From positions 1 to 38,352 of the forward strand of contig JAEAMQ010000082.1 in NCBI GenBank assembly GCA_016901395.1: a stretch of DNA of 38,352 nucleotides, in the 5' to 3' direction. Made by a program: the position numbers and the translations under genes. The notes under the pieces are model-generated. The model was not told where the DNA came from. It ran no database searches and worked only from the letters and a program-made list of their open reading frames with translations. This DNA comes from Prevotella sp. (GTDB taxonomy: Bacteria; Bacteroidota; Bacteroidia; Bacteroidales; Bacteroidaceae). Of this stretch, positions 1-8,083 are shown piece by piece (positions within the stretch are counted from its first letter, which is position 1; each line of letters begins with the position of its first letter).

Positions 1-1
1 G

Positions 2-121
2 TTTGAGAAAATTAATTTACATAGTCTCTTTGAGAGGGCAGAGAAGCTGGTTAAGCCAAGTGATCAAAGTGTCATCGAAACTAGCCTTTTTGATAACCCT
101 CAATTTTTTACCGGACACTAG
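2..121 (+). CDS. C-terminal end of an unrecognised protein, cut by the window edge
   Basis: One frame is open from base 2 and ends at the TAG at 119-121, giving the last 39 residues of a protein. The peptide is charged and amphipathic (it contains FERAEKLVKPSDQSVIE and ends FFTGH), which looks like a real helical C terminus rather than random translation. No start codon is visible, so the gene must begin outside the window. I do not recognise the family. A different frame is open from base 3 to 242 but gives a hydrophobic, low-quality peptide that overlaps the promoter region of the next gene. The call rests on composition only. Confidence 0.42.
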   Translation, partial: FEKINLHSLFERAEKLVKPSDQSVIETSLFDNPQFFTGH

Positions 122-173
122 TGATTCTCTGATATTTTTTTTGCAGAAAGATGATATAATTAAAAATAATTAT

Positions 174-181
174 TACCTTTG
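174..181 (+). promoter_or_regulatory. Bacteroidetes-type -7 box upstream of the OmpA-family gene
   Basis: TACCTTTG matches the TAnnTTTG consensus and lies 66 bases before the ATG, in an AT-rich stretch. No well-spaced TTG (-33) element is visible at the usual 17-23 base distance, so the -7 box stands alone. Confidence 0.5.
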
Positions 182-247
182 CCGCGGAATAAATAAGAAT
201 TTAACTCTTATTACAGACATTAGCAAATATAACTGTCATTAAAAATT

Positions 248-1420
248 ATGAAGAAGTTAATCATGGCGCTGGCTATTGCCAGTGTGTCTATGGGCGCATT
301 TGCTCAAGACAATGATCCTGTACAGAAGTACAGTGTAGCTACCAACTCGTTTTGGAGCAATTGGTTTATTCAGGTAGGTGGAGATTGGAATGTATGGTAT
401 TCCGCACAGGAGCATCATGCAGACAATCATAATGGAATGGGCTTCTTTGGCGGTGAGCGTCGTACATTCGGCGGTGCCCTGGCTATTGGAAAATGGTTTA
501 CTCCGGGCATTGGTCTCCGTACCAAGTTGCAGGCATGGCAGGGTAAGAACATCCCCGCTTATACTCCTGATGCTATAAAGTTTGACGAGTGGATTCTCAA
601 TGAGCAAGTAATGCTCAACCTGAGCAACCTTATCTGCGGATACAATCCTAACCGCGTTTGGAACTTGATTCCTTTCTTTGGTGGTGGTGTGTCTCGCAAC
701 ATGAGCGACAATCTCTATGCTATGCAGCTGAGCGTAGGTCTCCAGTCCACATGGCGTCTGAGCTCAAAACTGAATGTTTATCTTGAGGCTGGATTTAATC
801 GCTTTGAGGATGACTTCGACGGTACGTTGGCACAGACAACTAAGAGCGGTAGCATTGTTAAGCGCGGCTGGGAGAGCCACGACAACAATGTATATGGCGA
901 AATTGGTTTGACCTTCAACCTCGGCCGTGCAACATGGGACAAGGTGCCTGATGTAGATGCTATCAAGGCTCTCTCTCAGAGCCAGATTGATGCCCTCAAC
1001 GCTCAGCTCAACGATGCTAATGCAGAGAATGCCCGTCTGAAGAATCTGCTTGATGAGCAGTCTAAGAAGGAGGAGGCTCCTAAGGCTGTCAGTGAGTTTG
1101 TCAACACACCGGTATCTGTGTTCTTCAACATCAACCACGCCGATATCGCTTCGCAGAAGGATCTCGTGAACGTACAGGCTCTGGCCAAGTATGCCAAGGA
1201 GAACGGCAGCAAGCTGAATGTTACCGGTTATGCTGACAGCGCAACAGGTACAGCTGAGCTCAACCAGAAGCTTTCTGAGGCTCGTGCAGCTACAGTGGCC
1301 GACGAACTCGTGAAGCTGGGTGTAAACCGTAGCAACATCTCTACCGTAGGTAAGGGTGGTGTTGATGAGCTGTCACCAGTATCATTCAACCGTCGTGCTA
1401 CAGTTCAGGTAGCTGAATAA
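248..1420 (+). CDS. OmpA-family outer-membrane porin
   Basis: A 390-residue exported protein. It starts with a clear type I signal peptide (MKKLIMALAIASVSMGAFAQ, cleavage after AFA). Residues from about 30 to 228 have the alternating aromatic pattern of a small outer-membrane beta barrel. Residues about 240-275 (SQSQIDALNAQL onward) form a heptad coiled-coil linker. The C-terminal 100 residues are an OmpA-like peptidoglycan-binding domain: VTGYADSATGTAELNQKLSE carries the conserved Asp of the TGYAD motif, followed by EARAATV with the conserved Arg. This architecture anchors the outer membrane to peptidoglycan and is shared with the Porphyromonas and Bacteroides OmpA-like major porins. The gene is monocistronic: own promoter box upstream and a strong terminator 50 bases downstream. 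Function as a structural porin is family knowledge; specificity is unknown. Confidence 0.93.
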   Translation: MKKLIMALAIASVSMGAFAQDNDPVQKYSVATNSFWSNWFIQVGGDWNVWYSAQEHHADNHNGMGFFGGERRTFGGALAIGKWFTPGIGLRTKLQAWQGKNIPAYTPDAIKFDEWILNEQVMLNLSNLICGYNPNRVWNLIPFFGGGVSRNMSDNLYAMQLSVGLQSTWRLSSKLNVYLEAGFNRFEDDFDGTLAQTTKSGSIVKRGWESHDNNVYGEIGLTFNLGRATWDKVPDVDAIKALSQSQIDALNAQLNDANAENARLKNLLDEQSKKEEAPKAVSEFVNTPVSVFFNINHADIASQKDLVNVQALAKYAKENGSKLNVTGYADSATGTAELNQKLSEARAATVADELVKLGVNRSNISTVGKGGVDELSPVSFNRRATVQVAE

Positions 1421-1472
1421 AATAGGGGTTACGGCCTCGTGCCGTAAACTATATTTTCTAATCATAACCATC

Positions 1473-1510
1473 AGGGGACACCATCGCACGATGGTGTCCC
1501 CTTGTTTTTT
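1473..1510 (+). terminator. Rho-independent terminator of the OmpA-family gene
   Basis: A perfect 14-base inverted repeat (1473-1486 with 1489-1502, AGGGGACACCATCG arm) is followed by a T-rich tail ending in six Ts at 1505-1510. The apical loop will open to at least four bases. Confidence 0.88.
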
Positions 1511-1611
1511 GTCTGCAGCGTGGGAAATATTGACGTTGATAGACATCTTACTCCTTTGTTCTGGGTACTTCTTGCGCTATCATGCCTTGTTGTTGTCATG
1601 ATGATAGCTGT

Positions 1612-1673
1612 TTTTTAGAACATAATGACAGATTTTTTTCACAAAGACATTCTGTCATTATGTTCTATAAAAA
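1612..1673. repeat. Inverted repeat, family C (AGAACATAATGACAGA)
   Basis: A perfect 16-base inverted repeat (1617-1632 with 1651-1666) with an 18-base loop, flanked by T and A runs that extend the stem. Related sequences recur at 7857-7880 (degenerate) and in four units at 37201-37978, so this is a dispersed family and not only a local hairpin. Confidence 0.75.
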
Positions 1674-1752
1674 AGTGGATGGCCTGACTCCCTGCTCTCA
1701 TAGCCTGAAAAACTGAATGGCAATGAAGAAACTTGACAACACCCCTCTTCTG

Positions 1753-1990
1753 CTTGCGATATTCTGAAAACGAAAATCCTCTGTGCGAAATACGCTGAAG
1801 ATAGGCTGTTTGTAAACATCTGAAAAACAGGCACTTGTGATTTCTTTACATAGAGAGGTCTCACGATTAGTATCTAATCGCAGGCTAATTGCGCCGTTTT
1901 CGACCCGCAAAAAGGGCCTAATCGTAATGCGATAACGTACTAATCGCCTCACGAATACTATCGAATCGTATCGACATTGCGTTTTCAAGC
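1753..1990. repeat. Dispersed repeat, family A, copy 1
   Basis: Shares a long diverged match with 36855-37110: both have ATTCTGAAAA, then GTGCGAAATAC, then TTTCTTTACAT, then the palindrome CGATTAG-TAT-CTAATCG (here 1864-1880), then AAGGGCCT and a final ACTAATCGCCTCACGA-type segment. The core palindrome has 7-base arms and a 3-base loop. A third, inverted copy lies at 22255-22335 and a degenerate core at 7795-7815. Confidence 0.72.
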
Positions 1991-2272
1991 CGGGAAAAAG
2001 CCGTTTTCTTTGCTGAAAGGAAAGACTGCCATTTCTATTTCATCAAAACTTTTTTGTACGAATATTCCGAATAATTTTGACAGAGACGAAGGCTGGGAGA
2101 AGGAGTGTAAGGCTGAAAGGGAGCAATTCTTGCGTATGCCCATCTTCCATGCAGAGGTCGTTTTTGATAGACTTCTCTATGTCGTCACCCCTTGTTTTGG
2201 CCTTGCAGTAACTCTTGTAACCCCTGATTTATGGTGTGTTTTCGTAGATTTGAATAAAAAGTTCTTGCAAAA

Positions 2273-2304
2273 TTTGGTGGGAAGAAATATATGTTGTATC
2301 TTTG
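2273..2304 (+). promoter_or_regulatory. Promoter of the tRNA-Val pair
   Basis: TTTG at 2273-2276, a 20-base spacer and TATCTTTG at 2297-2304 match the Bacteroidetes TTTG/TAnnTTTG promoter closely. The first tRNA begins 21 bases further on, leaving a short 5' leader. Confidence 0.75.
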
Positions 2305-2325
2305 CACCCGCAATCCGAGAATATC

Positions 2326-2400
2326 GGGCGTTTAGCTCAGCTGGTTTAGAGCATCTGCCTTACAAGCAGAGGGTCGGCGGTTCGAATCCGTCAACGCCCA
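2326..2400 (+). tRNA. tRNA-Val (anticodon TAC), copy 1
   Basis: A 75-base cloverleaf. The acceptor stem GGGCGTT (2326-2332) pairs with AACGCCC (2393-2399), with A as discriminator. The anticodon stem-loop is TCTGC-CTTACAA-GCAGA, giving anticodon TAC, which reads valine GUA codons. The T arm has GGTTCGAATCC. The 3' CCA is not encoded (CTT follows the discriminator) and must be added after transcription. It is the first of two identical genes sharing one promoter and one terminator. Confidence 0.96.
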
Positions 2401-2448
2401 CTTAGGGGTGTTTCCCTGTGGTCTTTCGGGACTGCGGGGAATTTTTGA

Positions 2449-2523
2449 GGGCGTTTAGCTCAGCTGGTTTAGAGCATCTGCCTTACAAGCAGAGGGTCGG
2501 CGGTTCGAATCCGTCAACGCCCA
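2449..2523 (+). tRNA. tRNA-Val (anticodon TAC), copy 2
   Basis: Identical in all 75 bases to the copy 48 bases upstream, with the same TAC anticodon and again no encoded CCA. The identity together with a dissimilar 48-base spacer indicates a tandem duplication kept uniform by selection or gene conversion. A terminator follows directly. Confidence 0.96.
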
Positions 2524-2530
2524 CTTTGAG

Positions 2531-2566
2531 AATCTTGCAATCGAAAAGGTTGCAAGATTTTTTTTT
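2531..2566 (+). terminator. Terminator of the tRNA-Val pair
   Basis: A perfect 10-base stem, AATCTTGCAA (2531-2540) with TTGCAAGATT (2550-2559), is followed by a run of Ts to 2566. Confidence 0.88.
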
Positions 2567-2668
2567 CTTTGTATGTTTATGTATGCCAGTTGCGCGTCGA
2601 CGGAGACTGTCGTGCGATAGGGAAGCTGCATTAACTTATGTTTACCAAAGTTTTTAGAAAACTTTGCA

Positions 2669-2697
2669 TTGCGTATGAAATATAATTCGTAATTTTG
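2669..2697 (+). promoter_or_regulatory. Promoter of purB
   Basis: TTG at 2669-2671, an 18-base spacer and TAATTTTG at 2690-2697; the ATG is 31 bases after the -7 box. Confidence 0.6.
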
Positions 2698-2728
2698 CAG
2701 CTAAAGTAATACGTATTATATTTTAGTT

Positions 2729-4075
2729 ATGAATCTCAATGCATTGACAGCCATTTCGCCAATCGATGGCCGTTATCGGAGTAAGACAGAACCATTGGCA
2801 GACTATTTCTCAGAATTAGCACTTATCAAGTATCGTGTACGTGTGGAAATCGAATATTTCATTACGTTGTGCGAGTTACCCTTGCCACAGCTGAAAGGCT
2901 TTGACCACCAGCTATTTGAGATTCTACGAGATATCTACCGCAACTTTGATGAGACATCAGCTCAGCGTGTGAAGGACATCGAGAAGGTGACCAATCACGA
3001 TGTGAAGGCGGTGGAATATTTTATCAAGGAAGAGTTTGACAAGATCGGCGGACTGGATGCCTATAAGGAGTTCATCCACTTTGGCTTGACCTCTCAGGAC
3101 ATCAACAACACGAGTGTGCCGCTCTCGATCAAGGAGGCATTGGAGAATGTCTACTATCCCCAGATGGAGGAGCTGATAGCCCAGCTGCAGCAATATGCCG
3201 ACGAATGGAAGGACGTGCCGATGCTGGCCAAGACCCACGGACAGCCCGCTTCGCCCACACGCCTCGGCAAGGAAATCATGGTCTATGTCTATCGTCTAAC
3301 TGAACAGATCGATGCAATGAAGGCCATCAAGATGACGGCGAAGTTTGGAGGAGCCACCGGCAACTACAATGCCCATCATGTGGCCTACCCGCAGGAGGAC
3401 TGGAGAGCGTTCGGCAACCGCTTCGTGAGCGAGAAGCTCGGACTGCAGCGGGAGCAGTGGACCACCCAGATCAGCAACTACGACTTCCTGGGTGCGCTCT
3501 TCGATGCCATGCGACGCATCAATACCATCATCATCGATTTGGACCGCGACTTCTGGATGTATATCTCGATGGAGTACTTCAAACAGAAGATCAAGGCTGG
3601 CGAAGTAGGTTCCAGCGCCATGCCCCACAAGGTGAACCCCATCGATTATGAGAACAGCGAGGGCAACCTGGGAATGGCCAATGCCGTGCTGCAGTTCCTG
3701 GCCGCCAAGCTGCCGGTGAGCCGTTTGCAGCGAGATCTGACCGATTCCACCGTGTTGCGCAATGTCGGCGTGCCGTTCGGACATGCTGTTATTGCCATTC
3801 AGAGCACCTTGAAGGGATTGCGTAAGTTGATTCTTAATGAGGAAAAGCTCAGTGCTGATCTCGACAACACATGGGCTGTCGTGGCCGAAGCCATCCAGAC
3901 CATTCTGCGCCGGGAGGGTTATCCCCATCCGTATGAGGCCTTGAAGGCACTCACACGCACCAATCAGCAGATGACAGAAGAGACGATTCACGAATTTGTG
4001 AAGACACTGAATGTCAGTGAAGAAGTAAAAGAAGAACTGATGGCAATAACGCCACATAACTATACTGGAGTTTAA
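2729..4075 (+). CDS. purB: Adenylosuccinate lyase
   Basis: A 448-residue cytosolic enzyme of purine synthesis. It splits fumarate from SAICAR and from adenylosuccinate, giving AICAR and AMP. The fumarase/aspartase-superfamily signature GSSAMPHKVNP is at residues 294-304 and is followed by IDYENSEGN, the form seen in the E. coli-type PurB (456 residues) rather than the shorter Bacillus type. The catalytic-base region is KTHGQPASPT around His170, and FGLTSQDINNT at 118-128 is the conserved substrate loop. The start MNLNALTAISPIDGRY matches the family N terminus (ISPIDGRY). It has its own promoter and ends 170 bases before the next gene. Nothing unusual is seen. Confidence 0.97.
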   Translation: MNLNALTAISPIDGRYRSKTEPLADYFSELALIKYRVRVEIEYFITLCELPLPQLKGFDHQLFEILRDIYRNFDETSAQRVKDIEKVTNHDVKAVEYFIKEEFDKIGGLDAYKEFIHFGLTSQDINNTSVPLSIKEALENVYYPQMEELIAQLQQYADEWKDVPMLAKTHGQPASPTRLGKEIMVYVYRLTEQIDAMKAIKMTAKFGGATGNYNAHHVAYPQEDWRAFGNRFVSEKLGLQREQWTTQISNYDFLGALFDAMRRINTIIIDLDRDFWMYISMEYFKQKIKAGEVGSSAMPHKVNPIDYENSEGNLGMANAVLQFLAAKLPVSRLQRDLTDSTVLRNVGVPFGHAVIAIQSTLKGLRKLILNEEKLSADLDNTWAVVAEAIQTILRREGYPHPYEALKALTRTNQQMTEETIHEFVKTLNVSEEVKEELMAITPHNYTGV

Positions 4076-4185
4076 ATAGTATTTGCATGGATGCTAATAG
4101 CCTCTGTATAGGGGCTGACAGCATTTGCATCGGTATATATTTTGACGATACAAGGTAAGTAATTACAGTACACAGATATTTAATT

Positions 4186-4193
4186 TATTTTTG
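4186..4193 (+). promoter_or_regulatory. -7 box upstream of the pseudouridine synthase gene
   Basis: TATTTTTG matches TAnnTTTG and lies 52 bases before the ATG. No TTG element stands at the right spacing, so support is from the -7 box only. Confidence 0.45.
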
Positions 4194-4245
4194 TAATACA
4201 TAATTTATTAACCCTGGCCGAGAGGCTAAAAATGATTTAAAACAA

Positions 4246-5778
4246 ATGTCAGAAGAATTAGAAAACAAGATTCAGGAGCCAAGTCAAGAGCAGAATCGAA
4301 ACAGTGAAGGAAGCCGGGAAGGCTATGGTCGTCCTTCTGGTTATCAGAGTGATTATCGTGAAGAAGGTGCCAGACCACAGCGCCAGCGCATTCACACGCA
4401 GCGTGCCTACAGCACCGAAAGAAGTAACAGCAATCAGGGAGAGGGCGGATTCCGTCCTGAAGGCTTTGGTGCCGGCCTCCAGTCTGGAGGCGGTGAGCAG
4501 GGCCATTCGTCATATAATGGTTATCAGCAGCGCCAGGGCGGCTACCAGTCTCGCCAAGGTGGCTACCAGAATCGTGGTGGCTATCAGCAGCGTCAGGGTG
4601 GCTACCAGCAGCGCCAAGGAGGATATAACCGTCCTCGTTATAACAATCAGGAAGGCGGCTACCAGTCTCGCGAAGGTGGTTATCAGCCCCGTGAAGGTGG
4701 TTATCAGCAGCGCGAGGGCGGCTATCAGCCCCGTCAGCAGGGTGGCTACCAGCAGCGTGAGGGTGGTTATCAGCCGCGTGAAGGTGGCTATCAGCCCCGT
4801 CAGCAGGGCGGTTACGGTCAGCGTCAGGGTGGCTATCAGCCCCGTCAGGGTGGTTATCAGCCCCGTCAGCAGGGTGGTTATGGTCCCCGTCAGCAGGGCG
4901 GATATGGCCCCCGTCAGCAGGGTGGCTACGGCCAGCGCCAGCAAGGTGGCTATCGTCCGCGTCCTCAGGGTGGTTATGGTCCCCGTCCGGGATATGATCC
5001 CAATGCCAAATACAGCATGAAGAAGCGCATCGAGTATAAGGAAGAGCATATCGACCCGAACGAACCGATCCGCCTCAACAAGTATCTGGCCAATGCCGGA
5101 GTATGCTCACGTCGTGAGGCTGATGAGTTTATCCAGGCCGGAGTGGTAACGGTCAACGGCAATGTCGTGACCGAACTCGGTTCCAAAGTGATGCGTACCG
5201 ACGAGGTGAAGTTCCACGACCAGCCGGTAAGTCTTGAGAAGAAGGTTTACGTTCTGTTGAACAAGCCGAAGGATTATGTGACCACGAGCGACGATCCACA
5301 GCAGCGCAAGACCGTGATGGACCTCGTGAAGGATGCCTGTCCCGAGCGTATCTATCCTGTGGGACGTCTGGACCGCAACACCACCGGTGTGCTTCTTCTG
5401 ACCAACGACGGCGATATGGCATCGAAACTGACCCATCCGAAGTTCCTCAAGAAGAAGGTTTACCACGTATTCCTCGACAAGAACGTAGCCGCTGAAGACC
5501 TGCAGAAGATTGCCGACGGCATCGAACTGGAGGACGGCGAGGTTCACGCAGATGCCGTGGAGTATGCCGACGAGCGCGACAAGGCACAGGTAGGCATCGA
5601 GATCCACAGCGGAAAAAACCGCATTGTGCGCCGTATCTTTGAGGCGTTGGGCTATCGTGTCATCCGCCTTGACCGCGTACAGTTTGCCGGTCTGACCAAG
5701 AAGAACCTGCGTCGCGGTGACTGGCGCTTCCTCACAGAGCAGGAAGTCGACATGCTGAGAAGCGGAATGTTTGAATAA
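4246..5778 (+). CDS. RsuA/RluB/RluF-family rRNA pseudouridine synthase with long GGY(Q/G) repeat region
   Basis: A 510-residue protein about twice the usual family size. Residues 1-90 are polar and charged; residues about 91-250 are a run of 7-8 residue repeats of the type GGYQPRQ, GGYQQRE and GGYGPRQQ with no hydrophobic core, so predicted disordered and RNA-binding. Then come an S4 RNA-binding domain (about 274-320, IRLNKYLANAGVCSRREAD) and the catalytic domain, with the family motif GRLDRNTTG in which Asp376 is the catalytic residue, and KNRIVRRIFEALGYRVIRL near the C terminus. The enzyme should convert a specific uridine of 16S or 23S rRNA to pseudouridine; which site cannot be told. RG/Y-rich extensions occur on this protein in other Bacteroidetes, but the length here is notable. 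Confidence 0.93.
   Translation: MSEELENKIQEPSQEQNRNSEGSREGYGRPSGYQSDYREEGARPQRQRIHTQRAYSTERSNSNQGEGGFRPEGFGAGLQSGGGEQGHSSYNGYQQRQGGYQSRQGGYQNRGGYQQRQGGYQQRQGGYNRPRYNNQEGGYQSREGGYQPREGGYQQREGGYQPRQQGGYQQREGGYQPREGGYQPRQQGGYGQRQGGYQPRQGGYQPRQQGGYGPRQQGGYGPRQQGGYGQRQQGGYRPRPQGGYGPRPGYDPNAKYSMKKRIEYKEEHIDPNEPIRLNKYLANAGVCSRREADEFIQAGVVTVNGNVVTELGSKVMRTDEVKFHDQPVSLEKKVYVLLNKPKDYVTTSDDPQQRKTVMDLVKDACPERIYPVGRLDRNTTGVLLLTNDGDMASKLTHPKFLKKKVYHVFLDKNVAAEDLQKIADGIELEDGEVHADAVEYADERDKAQVGIEIHSGKNRIVRRIFEALGYRVIRLDRVQFAGLTKKNLRRGDWRFLTEQEVDMLRSGMFE
4519..4992 (+). repeat. Coding tandem repeat (GGY-Q/G-P/Q-R units)
   Basis: The DNA for residues 92-249 of the pseudouridine synthase is built of 21- and 24-base units translating to GGYQPRQ or GGYQPRQQ variants. 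Unit order is irregular and synonymous changes between units are common, so the array is old yet still of a kind prone to copy-number change by slippage. Confidence 0.85.
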
Positions 5779-5788
5779 TCAAATAGCA

Positions 5789-5880
5789 GTTAAGGAGTTA
5801 GGGAGATGAGGAGATAAGGCATCCGCGCGGCGTACACATTGCCCGCTATAGTCTTAACTCCCCACCTCCTTAACTCCTCA
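5789..5880. repeat. Long purine/pyrimidine inverted repeat between genes
   Basis: The left arm from 5789 (GTTAAGGAGTTAGGGAGATG) is largely complementary to the right arm 5851-5880 (TTAACTCCCCACCTCCTTAA within it), with a loop of about 30 bases. It may end rluB-like transcription or be a neutral repeat: a very similar element lies at 25225-25343. No T run follows, so a terminator role is uncertain. Confidence 0.6.
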
Positions 5881-5900
5881 ACATTTCAATATAACAGATA

Positions 5901-7295
5901 ATGAGTAGCAGAACAAGAGTAATCGATGCTCTTCGCAGCACCGATTTTGGAAAGGAAATCACAGTAAAAGGTTGGGTTCGTTCGCATCGTAGCAGCAAGG
6001 CAGTAGATTTCATTGCGCTGAACGATGGCTCGACTATCAAGAATATACAGGTCGTTGTAGACCCCGCGTCGATGGATGCCGAGGCTTTGAAGAGCATCAC
6101 CACCGGCGCTTGCATCCGCGCCACTGGCATTCTGGTGGAAAGCCAGGGCTCGGGACAGACTTGCGAGATACAGAGCAAGGACATTGAGATCTACGGTCTC
6201 TGCCCGAGGGACTATCCGATGCAGAAGAAAGGCCAGAGCTTTGAATACATGCGCCAGTACGCCCACATGCGTCTGCGCACCAATACCTTTGGTGCTGTGT
6301 TCCGCATCCGCCACAATATGGCCATTGCCATCCACCAGTATTTCCACGAGCATGGATACTATTATTTCCACACCCCGCTGATTACGGCCAGCGATGCCGA
6401 AGGCGCGGGCGAGATGTTCCAGGTCACCACGCTCGACCTTGACCGTGTGGCCAAGAGCGGCAAGGTGGAATACGACAAGGATTTCTTTGGCAAGAAGACC
6501 AGCCTCACGGTGAGCGGACAGCTCGAAGGCGAGCTGGGTGCCACGGCTCTGGGCGGCATCTACACCTTTGGTCCTACCTTCCGTGCCGAGAATAGCAACA
6601 CACCCCGCCATCTGGCAGAATTCTGGATGATAGAGCCAGAAGTGGCTTTCATGGACCAGAAGGAGCTGATGGATCTGGAGGAAGACTTCATCAAATATTG
6701 CGTGCGCTGGGCTTTGGACAACTGCCGCGACGACCTGGAGTTCCTCAACCAGATGATCGACAAGACGTTGATACAGACCTTGGAGTCGGTGGTCAGCGAG
6801 GACTTCGTGCGATTGGCCTACACCGAAGGTATCAATATCCTGCAGGAGGCTGTGAAAAACGGCCATAAGTTTGAGTTCCCCATCACTGGTTGGGGCATGG
6901 ATCTGAGCAGCGAGCACGAGCGTTACCTCGTGGAGGAGCACTTCAAGCGTCCGGTAATCATGACCGACTACCCCGCCGAGATCAAGGCTTTCTATATGAA
7001 GAAGAATGCCGATGGCAAGACCATGCAGGGCACCGACGTGCTGTTCCCGCGCATTGGCGAGATTATCGGTGGTTCGGTGCGTGAGGAAAGCTACGAAAAA
7101 CTCACTCAGGAGATTGCCGCCCGCGGCATGGAGGAGAGTGCCTACAGCTGGTATCTCGACACCCGCATCTACGGTTCGTGTCCGCACGCCGGCTTCGGTC
7201 TGGGCTTCGAGCGTCTCATTCTGTTTGTCACCGGCATGCAGAATATCCGCGACGTTATCCCCTTCCCGCGTACGCCGAAGAACGCAGAATATTAA
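5901..7295 (+). CDS. asnS: Asparaginyl-tRNA synthetase
   Basis: A 464-residue class IIb aminoacyl-tRNA synthetase that charges tRNA-Asn with asparagine in the cytosol. An N-terminal OB-fold anticodon-binding domain occupies about residues 18-100 ([10 protein letters not shown] at the start). The class II catalytic core follows: motif 2 is [25 protein letters not shown] at 228-247 and motif 3 is [10 protein letters not shown] near residue 447. The sequence [20 protein letters not shown] is typical of AsnRS, not AspRS. Presence of AsnRS means the organism does not need to make Asn-tRNA by transamidation. The preceding gap holds a long inverted repeat and no clear promoter box, so read-through from the pseudouridine synthase is possible. 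A strong terminator follows. Confidence 0.97.
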   Translation: MSSRTRVIDALRSTDFGKEITVKGWVRSHRSSKAVDFIALNDGSTIKNIQVVVDPASMDAEALKSITTGACIRATGILVESQGSGQTCEIQSKDIEIYGLCPRDYPMQKKGQSFEYMRQYAHMRLRTNTFGAVFRIRHNMAIAIHQYFHEHGYYYFHTPLITASDAEGAGEMFQVTTLDLDRVAKSGKVEYDKDFFGKKTSLTVSGQLEGELGATALGGIYTFGPTFRAENSNTPRHLAEFWMIEPEVAFMDQKELMDLEEDFIKYCVRWALDNCRDDLEFLNQMIDKTLIQTLESVVSEDFVRLAYTEGINILQEAVKNGHKFEFPITGWGMDLSSEHERYLVEEHFKRPVIMTDYPAEIKAFYMKKNADGKTMQGTDVLFPRIGEIIGGSVREESYEKLTQEIAARGMEESAYSWYLDTRIYGSCPHAGFGLGFERLILFVTGMQNIRDVIPFPRTPKNAEY

Positions 7296-7321
7296 AGCTA
7301 ACCGTTTACCTATACACATGG

Positions 7322-7356
7322 AGCAGCAGAGCCCGTTAGGGTTTTGCTGCTTTTTT
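7322..7356 (+). terminator. Terminator of asnS
   Basis: A 13-base stem with two G-T pairs (7322-7334 with 7339-7351, arm AGCAGCAGAGCCC), loop GTTA, and a T run to 7356. Confidence 0.88.
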
Positions 7357-8009
7357 GTTTCCACGAAATGGGAGTGGGGGATGGGGGGTAGTCCACAAAG
7401 GACACAAAAGGATTTTTAAATTAAATTATGGGAGTAGGTTTGGTGGATTTTAGGTGTCAACAAAAGGCAAAAAAAGACACAAAATGGGGTGGGAGAGGAT
7501 AGGGACGGAGGCCATCGGAGATGGCCAAAGGACACAGACAAATGTCTGATGGGAGAAATGAGCGATGGGATTTGGGTGCGGAACAATCTATGATGTGGTG
7601 GCGATGTGGACTTGAAATTTTGTAAAAATATGCCGTTGAAAAATGTTGAATAGGTGGTTTGGTTTTACCTTATATTATAAAAATGTAGATGATGAGGGCG
7701 AAATCTGGGCAAAAATGAGCTTTTTAGAAGTCGCTGTTGGGCAGTAACTTGTAAGGTGTTGACAAACGACGGCCTTGTAGTTGGTGCCCAATCGTTCTAC
7801 GGTTAGTATCTAATTGTATCGCGGAGAAATAGTCTTGGCGAGAGGGGTTGGATGAAAAGACATAATGAAAAAGGTGTTGTCACACCATCTCTTTGTAAAA
7901 TCATCGGTCAGAATATGCTTTTCCCGGTTTGTAGATTCGGTTTTGTCGTTCGTGAATGGCTGTTTGATCAATCAACAATCCGTAATTATTTTGACAATAT
8001 AGAAAGCTG
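7357..8009. other. Gene-free gap with degenerate repeats
   Basis: No coding frame of quality was seen on either strand. It holds a perfect 7-base hairpin GGCCATC-GGA-GATGGCC (7510-7526), a small AGACA/TGTCT hairpin after it, a degenerate family A core at 7795-7815 (GGTTAGTATCTAATTGTATC) and a short family C-like stretch at 7857-7880 (AAGACATAATGAAAAAGG). The rest is G- or A-rich and shows nothing definite. Confidence 0.55.
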
Positions 8010-8050
8010 AAAACAATAATCCCGACCACTGCAATGTGCAATGGTCGGGA
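8010..8050 (-). terminator. Terminator of asd
   Basis: A stem of 8020-8028 with 8042-8050 (TCCCGACCA arm), one mismatch, then four more pairs around the loop 8034-8036. On the minus strand it is followed by a T-rich tail (ATTATTGTTTT, 8019 down to about 8009), as expected for a terminator of the minus-strand gene ending at 8084. Confidence 0.82.
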
Positions 8051-8083
8051 CTGAACGTATCGTTGAAAACGAAGTGTCGAAAC

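Larger units (their letters stand above)
1511..2272. other. Gene-free gap carrying two dispersed repeat families
   Basis: No reading frame here has convincing coding character. The stretch contains one copy of the AGAACA...GACA inverted repeat (1612-1673), then a copy of the long ATTAG-TAT-CTAAT element (1753-1990), and then about 280 bases in which I see nothing definite before the tRNA promoter. Confidence 0.6.

Noticed and set aside
3..242. A 79-codon frame at the left edge with a TTG start
   Set aside because: It overlaps the better partial frame ending at 121, has a poor start, and runs through the promoter of the OmpA-family gene.
1977..2657. Two frames running through the tRNA-Val genes
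   Set aside because: They are translations of the tRNAs themselves, as shown by the identical peptide in both.
3296..4057. Long frame opposite purB
   Set aside because: Shadow of a strongly conserved enzyme gene; no promoter and no domain.
5886..7364. 492-codon frame opposite asnS
   Set aside because: Follows the codon phase of asnS on the other strand and includes its terminator; His/Val/Leu-rich with no recognisable motif.
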